Shown piece after piece: positions 8,738 through 16,874 of a DNA stretch of 64,000 nucleotides; the stretch's first letter is position 1, and each line of letters starts with the position of its first letter. The notes below the pieces were generated by a model. It saw only the letters and a list, made by a program, of their open reading frames with translations. It ran no database searches and was not told where the DNA came from. Both the position numbers and the translations under genes were made by a program. This stretch comes from Actinomycetes bacterium (GTDB lineage Bacteria; Actinomycetota; Acidimicrobiia; Acidimicrobiales; Aldehydirespiratoraceae): the NCBI GenBank assembly GCA_024276495.1, contig JAJRXC010000059.1, positions 1-64,000 of the forward strand, written 5' to 3'.

Positions 8738-9652
8738 GTGCGCAGGTCCATGATTGCTCGTGTCGTCGGTGCGCTCGTCGCCCTCGCCGCCCTCGCGTCG
8801 GCCTGTGGATCAGCCGACGACTCGGCCGGCGCCGACGGCGAGTTCAGCGGCACCCTCATGATCGGGGCCATTCCCGACCAGGACGGAGAGATCCTGGCCC
8901 GCAACTACGGCAAGCTCGCCGACTACCTGTCGGACGAGATCGGCATGGAGGTCGAGTTCCAACCGGTGACCGAATACGACGGTGCCGTCACCGCGTTCAA
9001 GGTGGGCGCCCTCGATCTCGTGTGGTTCGGTGGACTGACCGGCGTCCAGGCCCGACTCGAGGTCGACGGCGCCGAAGCGATCGCCCAGCGCAACATCGAC
9101 GCCGAGTTCACCTCGGTGTTCATCGCGGGCACCGACACCGGCATCGAGCCCGTCGACGACATCGCGGGGCTCTCGGTGCTCGAGGGCCGACGATTCACGT
9201 TCGGTTCGGAGTCCTCGACGTCGGGCCGGCTGATGCCACAGTCGTTCCTGAGCCAGGCGGGCGTCGGGCTCGACTCGTTCGCCGGTGAGCCGGGGTTCTC
9301 CGGCAGCCACGACCAGACGATCGCGCTGGTCGAGGCCGGCACCTTCGAAGCCGGGGTGCTCAACAGCCAGGTCTGGGAGGCCCGTCTCGTCGAAGGGGCG
9401 TTCGACGAGTCCAGGGTCCGGGTGATCTTCGAGACGCCGCCCTACTACGACTACCACTGGGTGGCCCGACCGGAGATCGACGCCGGGCTCCGCCAGGCCA
9501 TCGTCGACGCGTTCACCCGACTCGACCCCGCGGTGCCCGAAGAGGCGGAGATCCTGTCCTTCTTCGGCGCCGAATCCTTCATCACCACCGAGAGCTCCAA
9601 CTACGACCAGATCGAAGCAGTCGGTCGGGAGATCGGCAAGATCACCGACTAG
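8738..9652 (+). CDS. phnD: PhnD-like periplasmic/lipoprotein substrate-binding protein
   Basis: A 304-residue ABC-transporter binding protein anchored as a lipoprotein: the signal peptide ends in a lipobox with Cys23 (LASAC). The mature part has the phosphate/phosphite/phosphonate-binding layout, with MIGAIPDQD at the start of lobe one and YDGAVTAFKVGALDLVWFGG, then a GSESSTSGRLMP ligand-loop segment. GTG 8738 is chosen because AAGGAG lies 7 nt upstream. It heads a three-gene operon with an ATPase and a fused permease. Family relatives bind small oxyanions. Because the operon runs directly into selenium genes, the ligand here may be a selenium oxyanion (inference). Confidence 0.82.
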   Translation: MRRSMIARVVGALVALAALASACGSADDSAGADGEFSGTLMIGAIPDQDGEILARNYGKLADYLSDEIGMEVEFQPVTEYDGAVTAFKVGALDLVWFGGLTGVQARLEVDGAEAIAQRNIDAEFTSVFIAGTDTGIEPVDDIAGLSVLEGRRFTFGSESSTSGRLMPQSFLSQAGVGLDSFAGEPGFSGSHDQTIALVEAGTFEAGVLNSQVWEARLVEGAFDESRVRVIFETPPYYDYHWVARPEIDAGLRQAIVDAFTRLDPAVPEEAEILSFFGAESFITTESSNYDQIEAVGREIGKITD

Positions 9653-9656
9653 CCCC

Positions 9657-10448
9657 ATGTCGACCCCGACCCACCCACCGTCGGCGATGCTGCGACTCGA
9701 CGCAGTGACCGTGCGCTACACACCCGGTGGGGTCGCGGCCGTCGACAACCTCCATCTGACGGTCGAGCCGGGAGAACGAGTCGCCCTCGTCGGCCCGTCG
9801 GGCGCCGGCAAATCCTCGATCCTCGCCGTCGCCAACGGCCTCATGTTGCCGTCATCGGGCACCGCCGAGGTGTTCGGCGTCGACACCGCGGCGCTGAGCC
9901 GTCGCGAGCACCGGGCGACCCGCCGACGGATCGGGACCGTGCACCAGGACTTCGCCCTCGTCGGTTCGCTGCGCGTCATCCACAACGTGGCCGCGGGACG
10001 CCTCGGAACCTGGGGTCCGCTCCGGGCCTTGCGCTCGCTCGTCCGGCCGACCGACCGCGACGAGATCCATGCCGTGCTCGAACGGGTCGGCATCCCCGAG
10101 AAGCTCTGGTACCGCACCGACCAGCTCTCGGGGGGCCAGCAGCAGCGGGTCGCCATCGCCCGGGTCCTGTTCCAACAACCCGATCTCCTGCTGGCCGACG
10201 AACCGGTCAGTAGTCTCGACCCCACCCGGTCGAAGTCGGTGCTCGACGTGTTGGTGGAGGCGTGCGAGGCCGACCCCGCCCGCGCCCTGATCACGAGCAT
10301 CCACGACGCACCTCTGGCGCTGAGTCACTTCACCCGGATCGTCGGGCTCCGCGACGGGCAGACGGTGTTCGACGAGCCGACCCGCGTTGTCACCCCCGAG
10401 ATGCTCGACCGGCTCTACGCGTTCGAAGACACCCCATTCGACCCGTGA
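9657..10448 (+). CDS. phnC: PhnC-like ABC transporter ATPase
   Basis: A 263-residue ABC ATPase with Walker A GPSGAGKSS (about residue 45), Q-loop VHQDF, signature LSGGQQQRV, Walker B LLLADEP and the switch His in SIHDAPLA. It energises the import system formed with the binding protein upstream and the permease downstream. The gene starts 4 bp after the binding-protein stop and overlaps the permease start by 4 bp (GTGA), so the three proteins should be co-produced. Confidence 0.87.
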   Translation: MSTPTHPPSAMLRLDAVTVRYTPGGVAAVDNLHLTVEPGERVALVGPSGAGKSSILAVANGLMLPSSGTAEVFGVDTAALSRREHRATRRRIGTVHQDFALVGSLRVIHNVAAGRLGTWGPLRALRSLVRPTDRDEIHAVLERVGIPEKLWYRTDQLSGGQQQRVAIARVLFQQPDLLLADEPVSSLDPTRSKSVLDVLVEACEADPARALITSIHDAPLALSHFTRIVGLRDGQTVFDEPTRVVTPEMLDRLYAFEDTPFDP

Positions 10449-12133
10449 CCATCGAGACGGTGGCTCCCACGGACACCCCGACGCGGACCCCCACGCCGAC
10501 GTCGACGGGGCGCCGACGGCGGGGCTGGGCGGCGATCATCGTGGTGCTGGTGATCTGGTCGACCCAGCGGGCCGGTGTCAACCTGCCCGACCTGATCAAC
10601 CCGCGAGGGTGGGGCCAGGTGCGATCGTTCTTCGCCGCGATGGTCCGCCCGGACCTCTCCCCCGACTTCCTGCGCCTGACGGTCGAGGAGACCGCCGTCA
10701 CCTTGTCCTACGCGCTTCTTGGCACCGCACTCTCGGTGGCGATCGGGATCCTCGGCGGACCGTTGTTGTCGGAACGGCTGTGGCGACCGTTGGCCGGCGA
10801 ACCCACCACCCGGGCCCGATGGGGCTGGCGCCTCGCCCGGTTCACGTTCGCGGTCCCCCGCTCGATGCACGAGGTCGTCTTCGGGCTGATCCTTCTCAAC
10901 ATCTTGGGCCTCGACCCGCTCGTGGCCGTTCTGGCCATCGGTGTGCCCTTCGGGGCCGTGACCGCGAAGGTCTTCTCAGAGCTCATCGACGAGGTGCCGT
11001 CCGATGCCGAACGGGCGATGCGCGCCGCGGGAGCCGGTCGGCTGACCGCCATGATCTTCGGGGTCGTCCCGACTGCCCTCGGCGACCTCCTGTCCTACGC
11101 GTTCTACCGGTTCGAGTGCGCGATCCGATCGGCCGCCGTCCTCGGCATCGTCGGCGCCGGAGGGCTGGGGTTCCAGCTCGCCTTGTCGTTCCAGTCGTTG
11201 CGCTACGACCAGATGTGGACGTTGCTGTGGGCGCTGATCGCGGTCGGCGGCATGGCCGACTGGTGGTCGTCGTCGGTGCGTCGGCGCCGCTCCGATTCGG
11301 GCCCCGACCTGTCCGCGGGCGAGGGCGCCAGTCACAGCCTCGAACGCGACCCGTTCCTCGTCGCGAGCGCCGCCGGCGGGGCCCTCATGATCCCGGTGGC
11401 CTGGTGGTGGCTCGATCTGTCGTTGTCGTCGTTGTGGAGCCCAAGGACCCGCCGACTCGGCGCGGAGCTGGCCGGCGACGCATGGCCCCCTCAGGTCGGC
11501 CCCGGCGGGTGGCGCAGCCTCATCGCCGACGCGGCCGACACCGTCGCTCTGGCGATGCTCGCCCTGGCCCTGGCGTGGACGTTCGCATCGGCGCTCGCCT
11601 TCCTCGCCGCCCGTCGAAAGAGGGTGCCGGGCGGCCCCGCGCTGCTGCCCGGCCGGACCTTGTCCTGGCTCTCGCGATTCGTCCTGCTGATCGCCCGTTC
11701 CGTGCCGCCCCCGGTCTGGGCCCTGCTCGCCGTCTTCGTCTTCCTCCCCGGGCTGTGGCCCGGGGTGGTCGCCTTGGCGATCTATCAGTTCGGGGTGCTC
11801 GGACGCCTCGAGGGCGAAGTGGTCGAGAACCTCGACGACCGCCCCGGCCGGGCCCTGCGAGCCGCCGGCGCGTCTCGCAGCGGCGCCATCGCCTACGCGA
11901 CGTTGCCGGCGGTCTCGACCCGGTTCGTCGCCCTCGGCCTCTATCGGTGGGAGGTCACGATCCGCGACACCGTGATCGTGGGGGTGGTCGGTGCGGCCGG
12001 TCTCGGTCAGCGCATCTCCGAGCAGACGTCGAGCTTCGACTATCAGGGCATCCTGGCCTCGATCGCGGTGCTGGTCGTCTTGACCGTCGCCGCCGACATC
12101 GCGTCGGCCGCGATCCGTCGCACCCTGCGCTGA
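10445..12133 (+). CDS. phnE: Fused double PhnE-like ABC permease
   Basis: A 562-residue membrane protein made of two complete binding-protein-dependent permease domains in one chain. Domain one spans about residues 75-280, with the EAA-loop DAERAMRAAGAGR. Domain two spans about 340-562, with the equivalent loop GRALRAAGASR. Most PhnE permeases are single-domain homodimers; here the pair is fused, so one polypeptide can form the channel. A Thr/Pro-rich N-terminal tail (residues 5-20) precedes the first membrane segment. Starts at GTG 10445, overlapping the ATPase stop. It ends 1 bp from the convergent senB stop. Confidence 0.85.
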   Translation: MTIETVAPTDTPTRTPTPTSTGRRRRGWAAIIVVLVIWSTQRAGVNLPDLINPRGWGQVRSFFAAMVRPDLSPDFLRLTVEETAVTLSYALLGTALSVAIGILGGPLLSERLWRPLAGEPTTRARWGWRLARFTFAVPRSMHEVVFGLILLNILGLDPLVAVLAIGVPFGAVTAKVFSELIDEVPSDAERAMRAAGAGRLTAMIFGVVPTALGDLLSYAFYRFECAIRSAAVLGIVGAGGLGFQLALSFQSLRYDQMWTLLWALIAVGGMADWWSSSVRRRRSDSGPDLSAGEGASHSLERDPFLVASAAGGALMIPVAWWWLDLSLSSLWSPRTRRLGAELAGDAWPPQVGPGGWRSLIADAADTVALAMLALALAWTFASALAFLAARRKRVPGGPALLPGRTLSWLSRFVLLIARSVPPPVWALLAVFVFLPGLWPGVVALAIYQFGVLGRLEGEVVENLDDRPGRALRAAGASRSGAIAYATLPAVSTRFVALGLYRWEVTIRDTVIVGVVGAAGLGQRISEQTSSFDYQGILASIAVLVVLTVAADIASAAIRRTLR

Positions 12134-12134
12134 C

Positions 12135-13151
12135 CTATTCCCCCGACCGCGTCGGCCGGCCGAGCGCGTCGAACACGGCGCGCCACCCAGCTCGTTCGTG
12201 GGCCGGCTCGGTGATGTCGACGAGGGCGTCGATTCGGCGCTGCAGGTCGGCCAGCGCCCCCGGCTCGGTCTCGAGCCGGGCGAGCAGACGGGCAAGGGCC
12301 GCGTCGTCGCCGACGGGGACCAGAGCCGGATAGTCGGCGCCGAGCAGCCCCCGGTTGCCGTCGATCGCGGTGCCGACCACCGGAACGCCGGCGGCGATGG
12401 CTTCGGTCACGACGTTGGCACCACCCTCGAGCCGCGACGTGCAGGCCAACACGGTGGCCCCGGCCAACCACGCTCGGGCCTCGGCCGCGGTGATCTCGCC
12501 CAGCCACCGGTAGCGCGGGTTGTCGCTCTCCTCCCGACGGGCCGCGGTCGCCCAGCCGTCGTCGTGGGCGGCGCCGGCGTGAACGACCCGCACCGTCGAC
12601 GACTCCGGCAGTCGAGCCGCGGCCCGGGCGGCGAGCAGCGGATCCTTCACATCTCGCAGGTGGGCGAGCACGACGACGACGAACCCATCGGGGACGCGGC
12701 GTTCCGGCGTCGGCCCGTCGACCGATTGGTGCACGACGTGGGCCTTGGCCGCCAACGCGGGATCGAACCCGGCCAGGCGTTCGATCGCATCGGCCTGCAG
12801 GACCACGAGCCGGTCGGCCTCGTCGATGGCAGCGCGGGCATCGACGTCGTCGGGCAGATCGGCATAGAGATCGGTCCCGGCCAGCGCGACCACCACCGGC
12901 CGGTCGGGGGCCTGGGCCCGGGAGGTCGCGACCGCGGCCGCGCAGCGACGCGCGTGGATGACCACCGCGAGATCGCGATCGGCGCCCAGATCGAGCTCGC
13001 GGGCGACGAACCCCTCGCCTTGATCCGCGGTGAGGGGAACGATCTCGACGCCATGTCCGAGCTCCTCGAACCGCCGCGCCCACCGGGCCGCGGTGACGTC
13101 GTTGCCCGAGGACGCCCCCGGACGGCGAGGGCTGATGATCGAGATGCGCAC
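12135..13151 (-). CDS. senB: SenB-type selenosugar synthase (GT4-fold glycosyltransferase)
   Basis: A 338-residue GT-B glycosyltransferase-like protein. The N-terminus ISIISPRRPGASSGNDVTAA followed by an RWARRFEELGH helix is characteristic of SenB. A HLRDVKDPLLAARAAARLP segment marks the start of the second Rossmann lobe, and EGGANVVTEAIAAGVPVVGT is the nucleotide-sugar-binding end. In the described selenoneine pathway, SenB joins selenophosphate and UDP-GlcNAc to give a selenosugar. The GTG start is 3 nt after the senA stop, so senA-senB form an operon. Assignment rests on the family-like N-terminus plus linkage to senA and selD. A generic GT4 enzyme is the alternative. Confidence 0.83.
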   Translation of the reverse strand: MRISIISPRRPGASSGNDVTAARWARRFEELGHGVEIVPLTADQGEGFVARELDLGADRDLAVVIHARRCAAAVATSRAQAPDRPVVVALAGTDLYADLPDDVDARAAIDEADRLVVLQADAIERLAGFDPALAAKAHVVHQSVDGPTPERRVPDGFVVVVLAHLRDVKDPLLAARAAARLPESSTVRVVHAGAAHDDGWATAARREESDNPRYRWLGEITAAEARAWLAGATVLACTSRLEGGANVVTEAIAAGVPVVGTAIDGNRGLLGADYPALVPVGDDAALARLLARLETEPGALADLQRRIDALVDITEPAHERAGWRAVFDALGRPTRSGE

Positions 13152-13154
13152 GAC

Positions 13155-14456
13155 TCAGTCGAGGGCGCAGGTCCGAAAGCCGGCGAAGACGTCCTGGCGG
13201 TCCGGGGTGAAGTAGTTGCGGAAGGTCGAGCGGACGTAGCGGGCCCGCGTCGCCCACGACCCACCCCTCAGGACCTTGCGACTGTGGAACCAGGGCTCGG
13301 AGTTGTCACGGTAGGCGTCGGGTTCGAAGTGGGGGTAGGGCTCGAAGGTGGACGATGTCCACTCCCACACGTTGCCGATCAGCTGACGATGGCCCCAGGG
13401 GCCGTCACCGGCCGCGAAGGCGCCGACGTCGACGGTTCCCCCCGTGGTGCCGTCGAGCGCGGCGTCGTCGGCCGTCGCGTCTCGCGCACCCCACGGGTAC
13501 CACGAGTGCTTGACCCCGTCGGGCCCGGTGGTGGCCGCCATCTCCCACTCGGCCTCGGTGGGGAGCCGCCGGCCGGCCCAGCGGCAGAACGCGTCGGCCT
13601 CCCACCAGTTGACGTGCATCATCGGCCGCGTCGCGTCGGCGTCGATGTCACGCCAGGTGTCGAACCATCGGTGTTGCCATTCGCCACCCTCCTGACGCCA
13701 GTAGACCGGCGCGGTCGACCCGGTCTGCGATCTCCATCGCCGACCCTCCGGCGACCACAGCTCCTCACGCCCGTAGCCGCCGTCGGCGACGAACTCGCGA
13801 TAGCCACCCATCGTGACCGGCGTCGCGGCCATCGAGAAGGCACCGACGTCGACGGGTCGGGCCCAACGCTCGTTGTCCATCACAAATGGCTGGTCGCGGC
13901 TGCCGCCGAGCAGCAGACGGCCACCGGGGACGTCGATGTCGCCGGCCGCCACCGGATCGGGGGCGACATCGATTCGGGTCTGGCCGGGACGGGGTGACCA
14001 TCCGAGGGTCTGGCGGGTGTAGGTCAACGCCTCGGTGTGGGCGTCGTGGTGCATCACCGCGTAGAGCGAGAAGTGGGCCGTCGAATCGACACCACGGTCG
14101 TCGAGCACCATCGCGGCCACCGCATCACCGACCTCGCGCACATAGCGACGGGTTCGTTCGGGGTCGGGATACGAGAGCTGCCAGCGGGTGATGTGGGGAA
14201 CCGCCGCCGAGTCGTAGCGGGCGTCGACGTCCGCCATGAGCGGCGAACCACCGTGGAGTTGACGCAACACGAACCATTCGGCGAACCAGGCCGCGTGGGC
14301 GATCTCCCAGATCACGGGGTTGATGATCACCTGGTAGGGCGCCATCCACCGCGGGTCGTCGTCGGTCAGATCGGCGACCGTCCCCAGCATCGACTCGGTG
14401 GCATCGCCGACCCAGTCGGCCAGTCGTTCGGCCGGTACCCACTCGGAGAGTTCCAT
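13155..14456 (-). CDS. senA: SenA-type selenoneine synthase (EgtB-like)
   Basis: A 433-residue iron enzyme with an N-terminal DinB-like domain and a C-terminal formylglycine-generating-enzyme/sulfatase-modifying domain, as in EgtB. Putative iron ligands are His54 (IAHAAWF) and the H-x3-H pair His136/His140 (MHHDAHTE). The C-terminal domain shows RRLPTEAEWEMA, IGNVWEWTSS and LRGGSWATR. EgtB makes the ergothioneine precursor. The SenA branch instead couples hercynine to a selenosugar to make selenoneine, and linkage to senB and selD favours SenA. No egtD (hercynine synthase) lies in the window. A TAGGTT -10 sits 6 nt before the ATG. Confidence 0.83.
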   Translation of the reverse strand: MELSEWVPAERLADWVGDATESMLGTVADLTDDDPRWMAPYQVIINPVIWEIAHAAWFAEWFVLRQLHGGSPLMADVDARYDSAAVPHITRWQLSYPDPERTRRYVREVGDAVAAMVLDDRGVDSTAHFSLYAVMHHDAHTEALTYTRQTLGWSPRPGQTRIDVAPDPVAAGDIDVPGGRLLLGGSRDQPFVMDNERWARPVDVGAFSMAATPVTMGGYREFVADGGYGREELWSPEGRRWRSQTGSTAPVYWRQEGGEWQHRWFDTWRDIDADATRPMMHVNWWEADAFCRWAGRRLPTEAEWEMAATTGPDGVKHSWYPWGARDATADDAALDGTTGGTVDVGAFAAGDGPWGHRQLIGNVWEWTSSTFEPYPHFEPDAYRDNSEPWFHSRKVLRGGSWATRARYVRSTFRNYFTPDRQDVFAGFRTCALD

Positions 14457-14565
14457 GCGTTGAACCTAGCGGCCATGGTCGGCTTCGGATCAGGTCGTGT
14501 CCGCTCCCGCCGACCCCACAGTAGGGTTGCGGGCCAGCCCGAACCCACCCGACCCGGAGGCCACC
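14457..14565. promoter_or_regulatory. Divergent senA / selD promoter region
   Basis: This 109-bp spacer drives both halves of the selenium cluster. On the minus strand TAGGTT (14463-14468) is 6 nt before the senA ATG, which implies a leaderless mRNA. On the plus strand TAGGGT (14522-14527) lies about 38 nt before the selD ATG, and GGAGG at 14557-14560 serves as ribosome site. No obvious operator palindrome is visible. Confidence 0.5.
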
Positions 14566-15606
14566 ATGAGCGACGAAAGCACGACCCGTCTCACTCAGTT
14601 CAGCCACGGCGCCGGTTGAGGTTGCAAGCTCGCCCCCGGCGAGCTGGCGCACGTCGTGCGCCATCTGGAGACCATCGAGAGCCCCGATCTCCTGGTCGGC
14701 ACCGAGACAGGTGACGACGCCGCGGTCTGGCGCATCGACGACGAGCGGGCCCTGATCTCGACCGCCGACTTCATCACCCCGGTGGTCGACGACGCCCGCA
14801 CGTGGGGCCGGGTCGCGGCCGCCAACAGCATCTCCGACGTCTACGCGATGGGAGGGCGCCCGCTCTTCGTCCTCAACCTCGTCGGCTGGAACAGTGACGC
14901 GCTGGGCACCGAGCTCCTCGGCGAGGTCCTCCTCGGTGGCAGCGAGGTCGCCACCCGGGCCGGCGCCGTGGTCGTCGGGGGCCACACGATCGACGACCCC
15001 GAACCCAAGTACGGCATGTCGGTCACCGGAGAGGTCCACCCCGACCGCATCCTGACGAACGCCGGGCTGGAACCCGGCCAGGACCTGATCTTGTCGAAGC
15101 CGCTCGGCATCGGCATCATCACCACCGCGATCAAGGCCGACGAGGCCTCCGGCGACGTGGCCGACGGCGCGATCGAATCGATGACCCGGCTCAACGACAT
15201 CGCCTCGGCGGCGGCGGTCGCCGCCGGCGCGACCGGCTGCACCGACGTCACCGGGTTCGGGCTTCTCGGCCATCTCGGTCGCATGACCGTCGAGTCCGGG
15301 GTCGACACCACCATCGAGGTCGAGGCAACACCTTTCCTTCCTGGCGCGAAGGATCTGGCCGCCGCCGGGATGATCCCGGGTGGCACCCGTCGCAACCTCA
15401 CCTGGATCTCCGAACATCTCGATGTCGGGTCCGCCGACGAGCTCACCCAGCTCCTGTTGGCCGATGCCCAGACATCGGGTGGTCTCGTCTTCGGGGTCGA
15501 TCCCGGTGAGTCGGCGACGGTGTTGGCCGAGCTCGAGCGCACGGGGCACACCGCGGCCGTGATCGGTCGCACCGCCGATGGTTCCGGACGGGTGGTCCTG
15601 CGCTGA
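14566..15606 (+). CDS. selD: Selenide water dikinase SelD/SenC, selenocysteine-containing
   Basis: A 346-residue selenophosphate synthetase, which makes selenophosphate from selenide and ATP. The reading frame starts at ATG 14566 (GGAGG 5 nt upstream) and passes an in-frame TGA at 14617-14619 before staying open to 15606. Read as Sec, the TGA gives SHGAGUGCKLAP: Sec18 falls exactly at the catalytic Cys17 of E. coli SelD, and Lys21 matches its essential Lys20. GDDAAVW (about residue 47) is the metal/ATP Asp motif. An annotator treating TGA as stop would report only 14656-15606 and lose the active site. Diverges from senA, so it could serve both selenoneine and Sec synthesis. Confidence 0.92.
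14617..14663 (+). promoter_or_regulatory. UGA (Sec) codon followed by two hairpins, SECIS candidate
   Basis: Seven nt after the TGA lies a perfect 8-bp stem, AGCTCGCC/GGCGAGCT (14627-14634 with 14638-14645), with a CCC loop. It is followed at once by a second perfect 8-bp stem, TGGCGCAC/GTGCGCCA (14645-14652 with 14656-14663), with a GTC loop. Bacterial SECIS elements are hairpins inside the coding region just downstream of UGA. The first loop lacks the G/U residues typical of the E. coli element, so which hairpin SelB would bind is unresolved. Confidence 0.65.
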
Positions 15607-15609
15607 GCG

Positions 15610-16851
15610 TCACCGCCGGGCCCGGTAGCGGCGGGCGTCGTCGGGATTGTCGGCTGCCTCGATGCGGTCCTGTACGTCACTCAACGCGGCTCGGGCCCGT
15701 CGGTCGTACCGCGGGTCGGGTCTGATCTCGTCGCCGGGAAGGGGCGGCAGCCGGAACCCGGAGTAGACGACCTTGCGGGGACGCTCGATCGGCGGGTGGG
15801 CACGATGCAAGGTGTCGCTGCAGTGGACGGTGATGTCGCCGGTGCGGGTCTCCAGCACGATCGGCTGGAGGTCGAGGGCCGGGTCGCGTCCGGTCGCCAT
15901 CGTGTTGGCCCGATGCGAGCCGGGGATGACCCCGAGGGCGCCGCTCACCCGATCCGCACCGGTCACGCTGATGCCGCAGGTCAGCGAGTTGCACATGTAG
16001 GAGTGCATGCCCTGGCCACAGTCCTTGTGCCACGGAAGATCCGAGAGTCCTTTCACGATGCCCAGCGGCTTGACGAGACCCTCGGCCCCGCCGTCGTGGC
16101 GATGCCCGTCGCCGGTCAGGCCACCGAGCCACGTGAACCGCTCGTCCTCGACGAGCCCGCGCAACGCCACCGACTTCTCGTGGAAGAACAGGACCCGCAC
16201 GGCCCGGGTCGCTCCGGCTGCGTCCTCGGCCCACCATGACTCGTCGTCATCGGGAGTCGCACGTCCGATCCACTCGTCGATGTCGGCCGCGATGGTCGCC
16301 ATCTCGGGCTCGTCGAACACGCCCCGGATGTGGAGGAAGCCGGCTTCGGTGAGGAAATGGGCGATCTCCTCACGATCGTCGTCGAGGGTGAACGACCGGC
16401 CGACGTCGAGCGGCTCACCATCGAGGCCCGAGAGGGTCACGTCACCGGGCTCGTGCACCCGACGACCGTCGAACAGGGCGCGCAGGACCGGCTCCCATCC
16501 GATCCAGTCGTTCATGTTGCCGGCGGTGAGTCGGACCCGGGAGGTCATTGCGAGCCCCATCGTCGACTGCCGATCCGTGACGAGGTCCGACAAGGCGTCG
16601 TCGGCCAGATCCGCGACCACCCCCGCGTCGTCGACGCCCGGTGTCGCGACGACGACCCCGCCGCGGGCAGCGAGTGTCACTGCCCGACCGTCGACCTCCA
16701 GCCCGAGGGCCGGCAGCCCCGTGTGCTCGATGCCTCTCCCGGCGATCTCGCCATGATCCGAGAGCGCCCGCGGGATCATGTCGTCGAACACCTCGTCGCG
16801 TTCGAACGCGTGCCGGTCGCGGTGTCGCCGGGTTCGCTGGTCGATCGTCAC
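15610..16851 (-). CDS. Phytanoyl-CoA dioxygenase (PhyH)-family oxygenase
   Basis: A 413-residue protein whose C-terminal half is a double-stranded beta-helix Fe(II)/2-oxoglutarate oxygenase. The iron ligands appear as the H-x-D in LPWHKDCGQGMH (about residue 277) and the distal His of VHCSDTLHRAH, with the RKVVYSGFR Arg likely binding 2-oxoglutarate. The first 150 residues do not resemble the core domain and are unassigned. The start is GTG 16851 with GGAGG 5 nt upstream. It converges on selD with 3 bp between stops. Such enzymes hydroxylate acyl-CoAs or small natural products; no link to selenium is shown beyond proximity. Confidence 0.78.
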   Translation of the reverse strand: MTIDQRTRRHRDRHAFERDEVFDDMIPRALSDHGEIAGRGIEHTGLPALGLEVDGRAVTLAARGGVVVATPGVDDAGVVADLADDALSDLVTDRQSTMGLAMTSRVRLTAGNMNDWIGWEPVLRALFDGRRVHEPGDVTLSGLDGEPLDVGRSFTLDDDREEIAHFLTEAGFLHIRGVFDEPEMATIAADIDEWIGRATPDDDESWWAEDAAGATRAVRVLFFHEKSVALRGLVEDERFTWLGGLTGDGHRHDGGAEGLVKPLGIVKGLSDLPWHKDCGQGMHSYMCNSLTCGISVTGADRVSGALGVIPGSHRANTMATGRDPALDLQPIVLETRTGDITVHCSDTLHRAHPPIERPRKVVYSGFRLPPLPGDEIRPDPRYDRRARAALSDVQDRIEAADNPDDARRYRARR

Positions 16852-16874
16852 GGAACCTCCCCTGCCATCGTGGG

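Noticed and set aside
12135-13151. Ordinary glycogen or lipid glycosyltransferase
   Set aside because: The N-terminal pattern and location with senA fit SenB; kept as an alternative because no alignment could be run.
13155-14456. Ergothioneine EgtB rather than SenA
   Set aside because: The domain fold would be the same, but the operon with a SenB-like protein and selD, and the absence of other egt genes, favours selenoneine. Not excluded by sequence alone.
14656-15606. A truncated SelD starting at 14656 (ATG in MRHLETIES)
   Set aside because: It would remove the catalytic Cys/Sec and Lys. The upstream frame with a ribosome site, GAG-Sec-GCK motif and hairpins explains the TGA better as selenocysteine.
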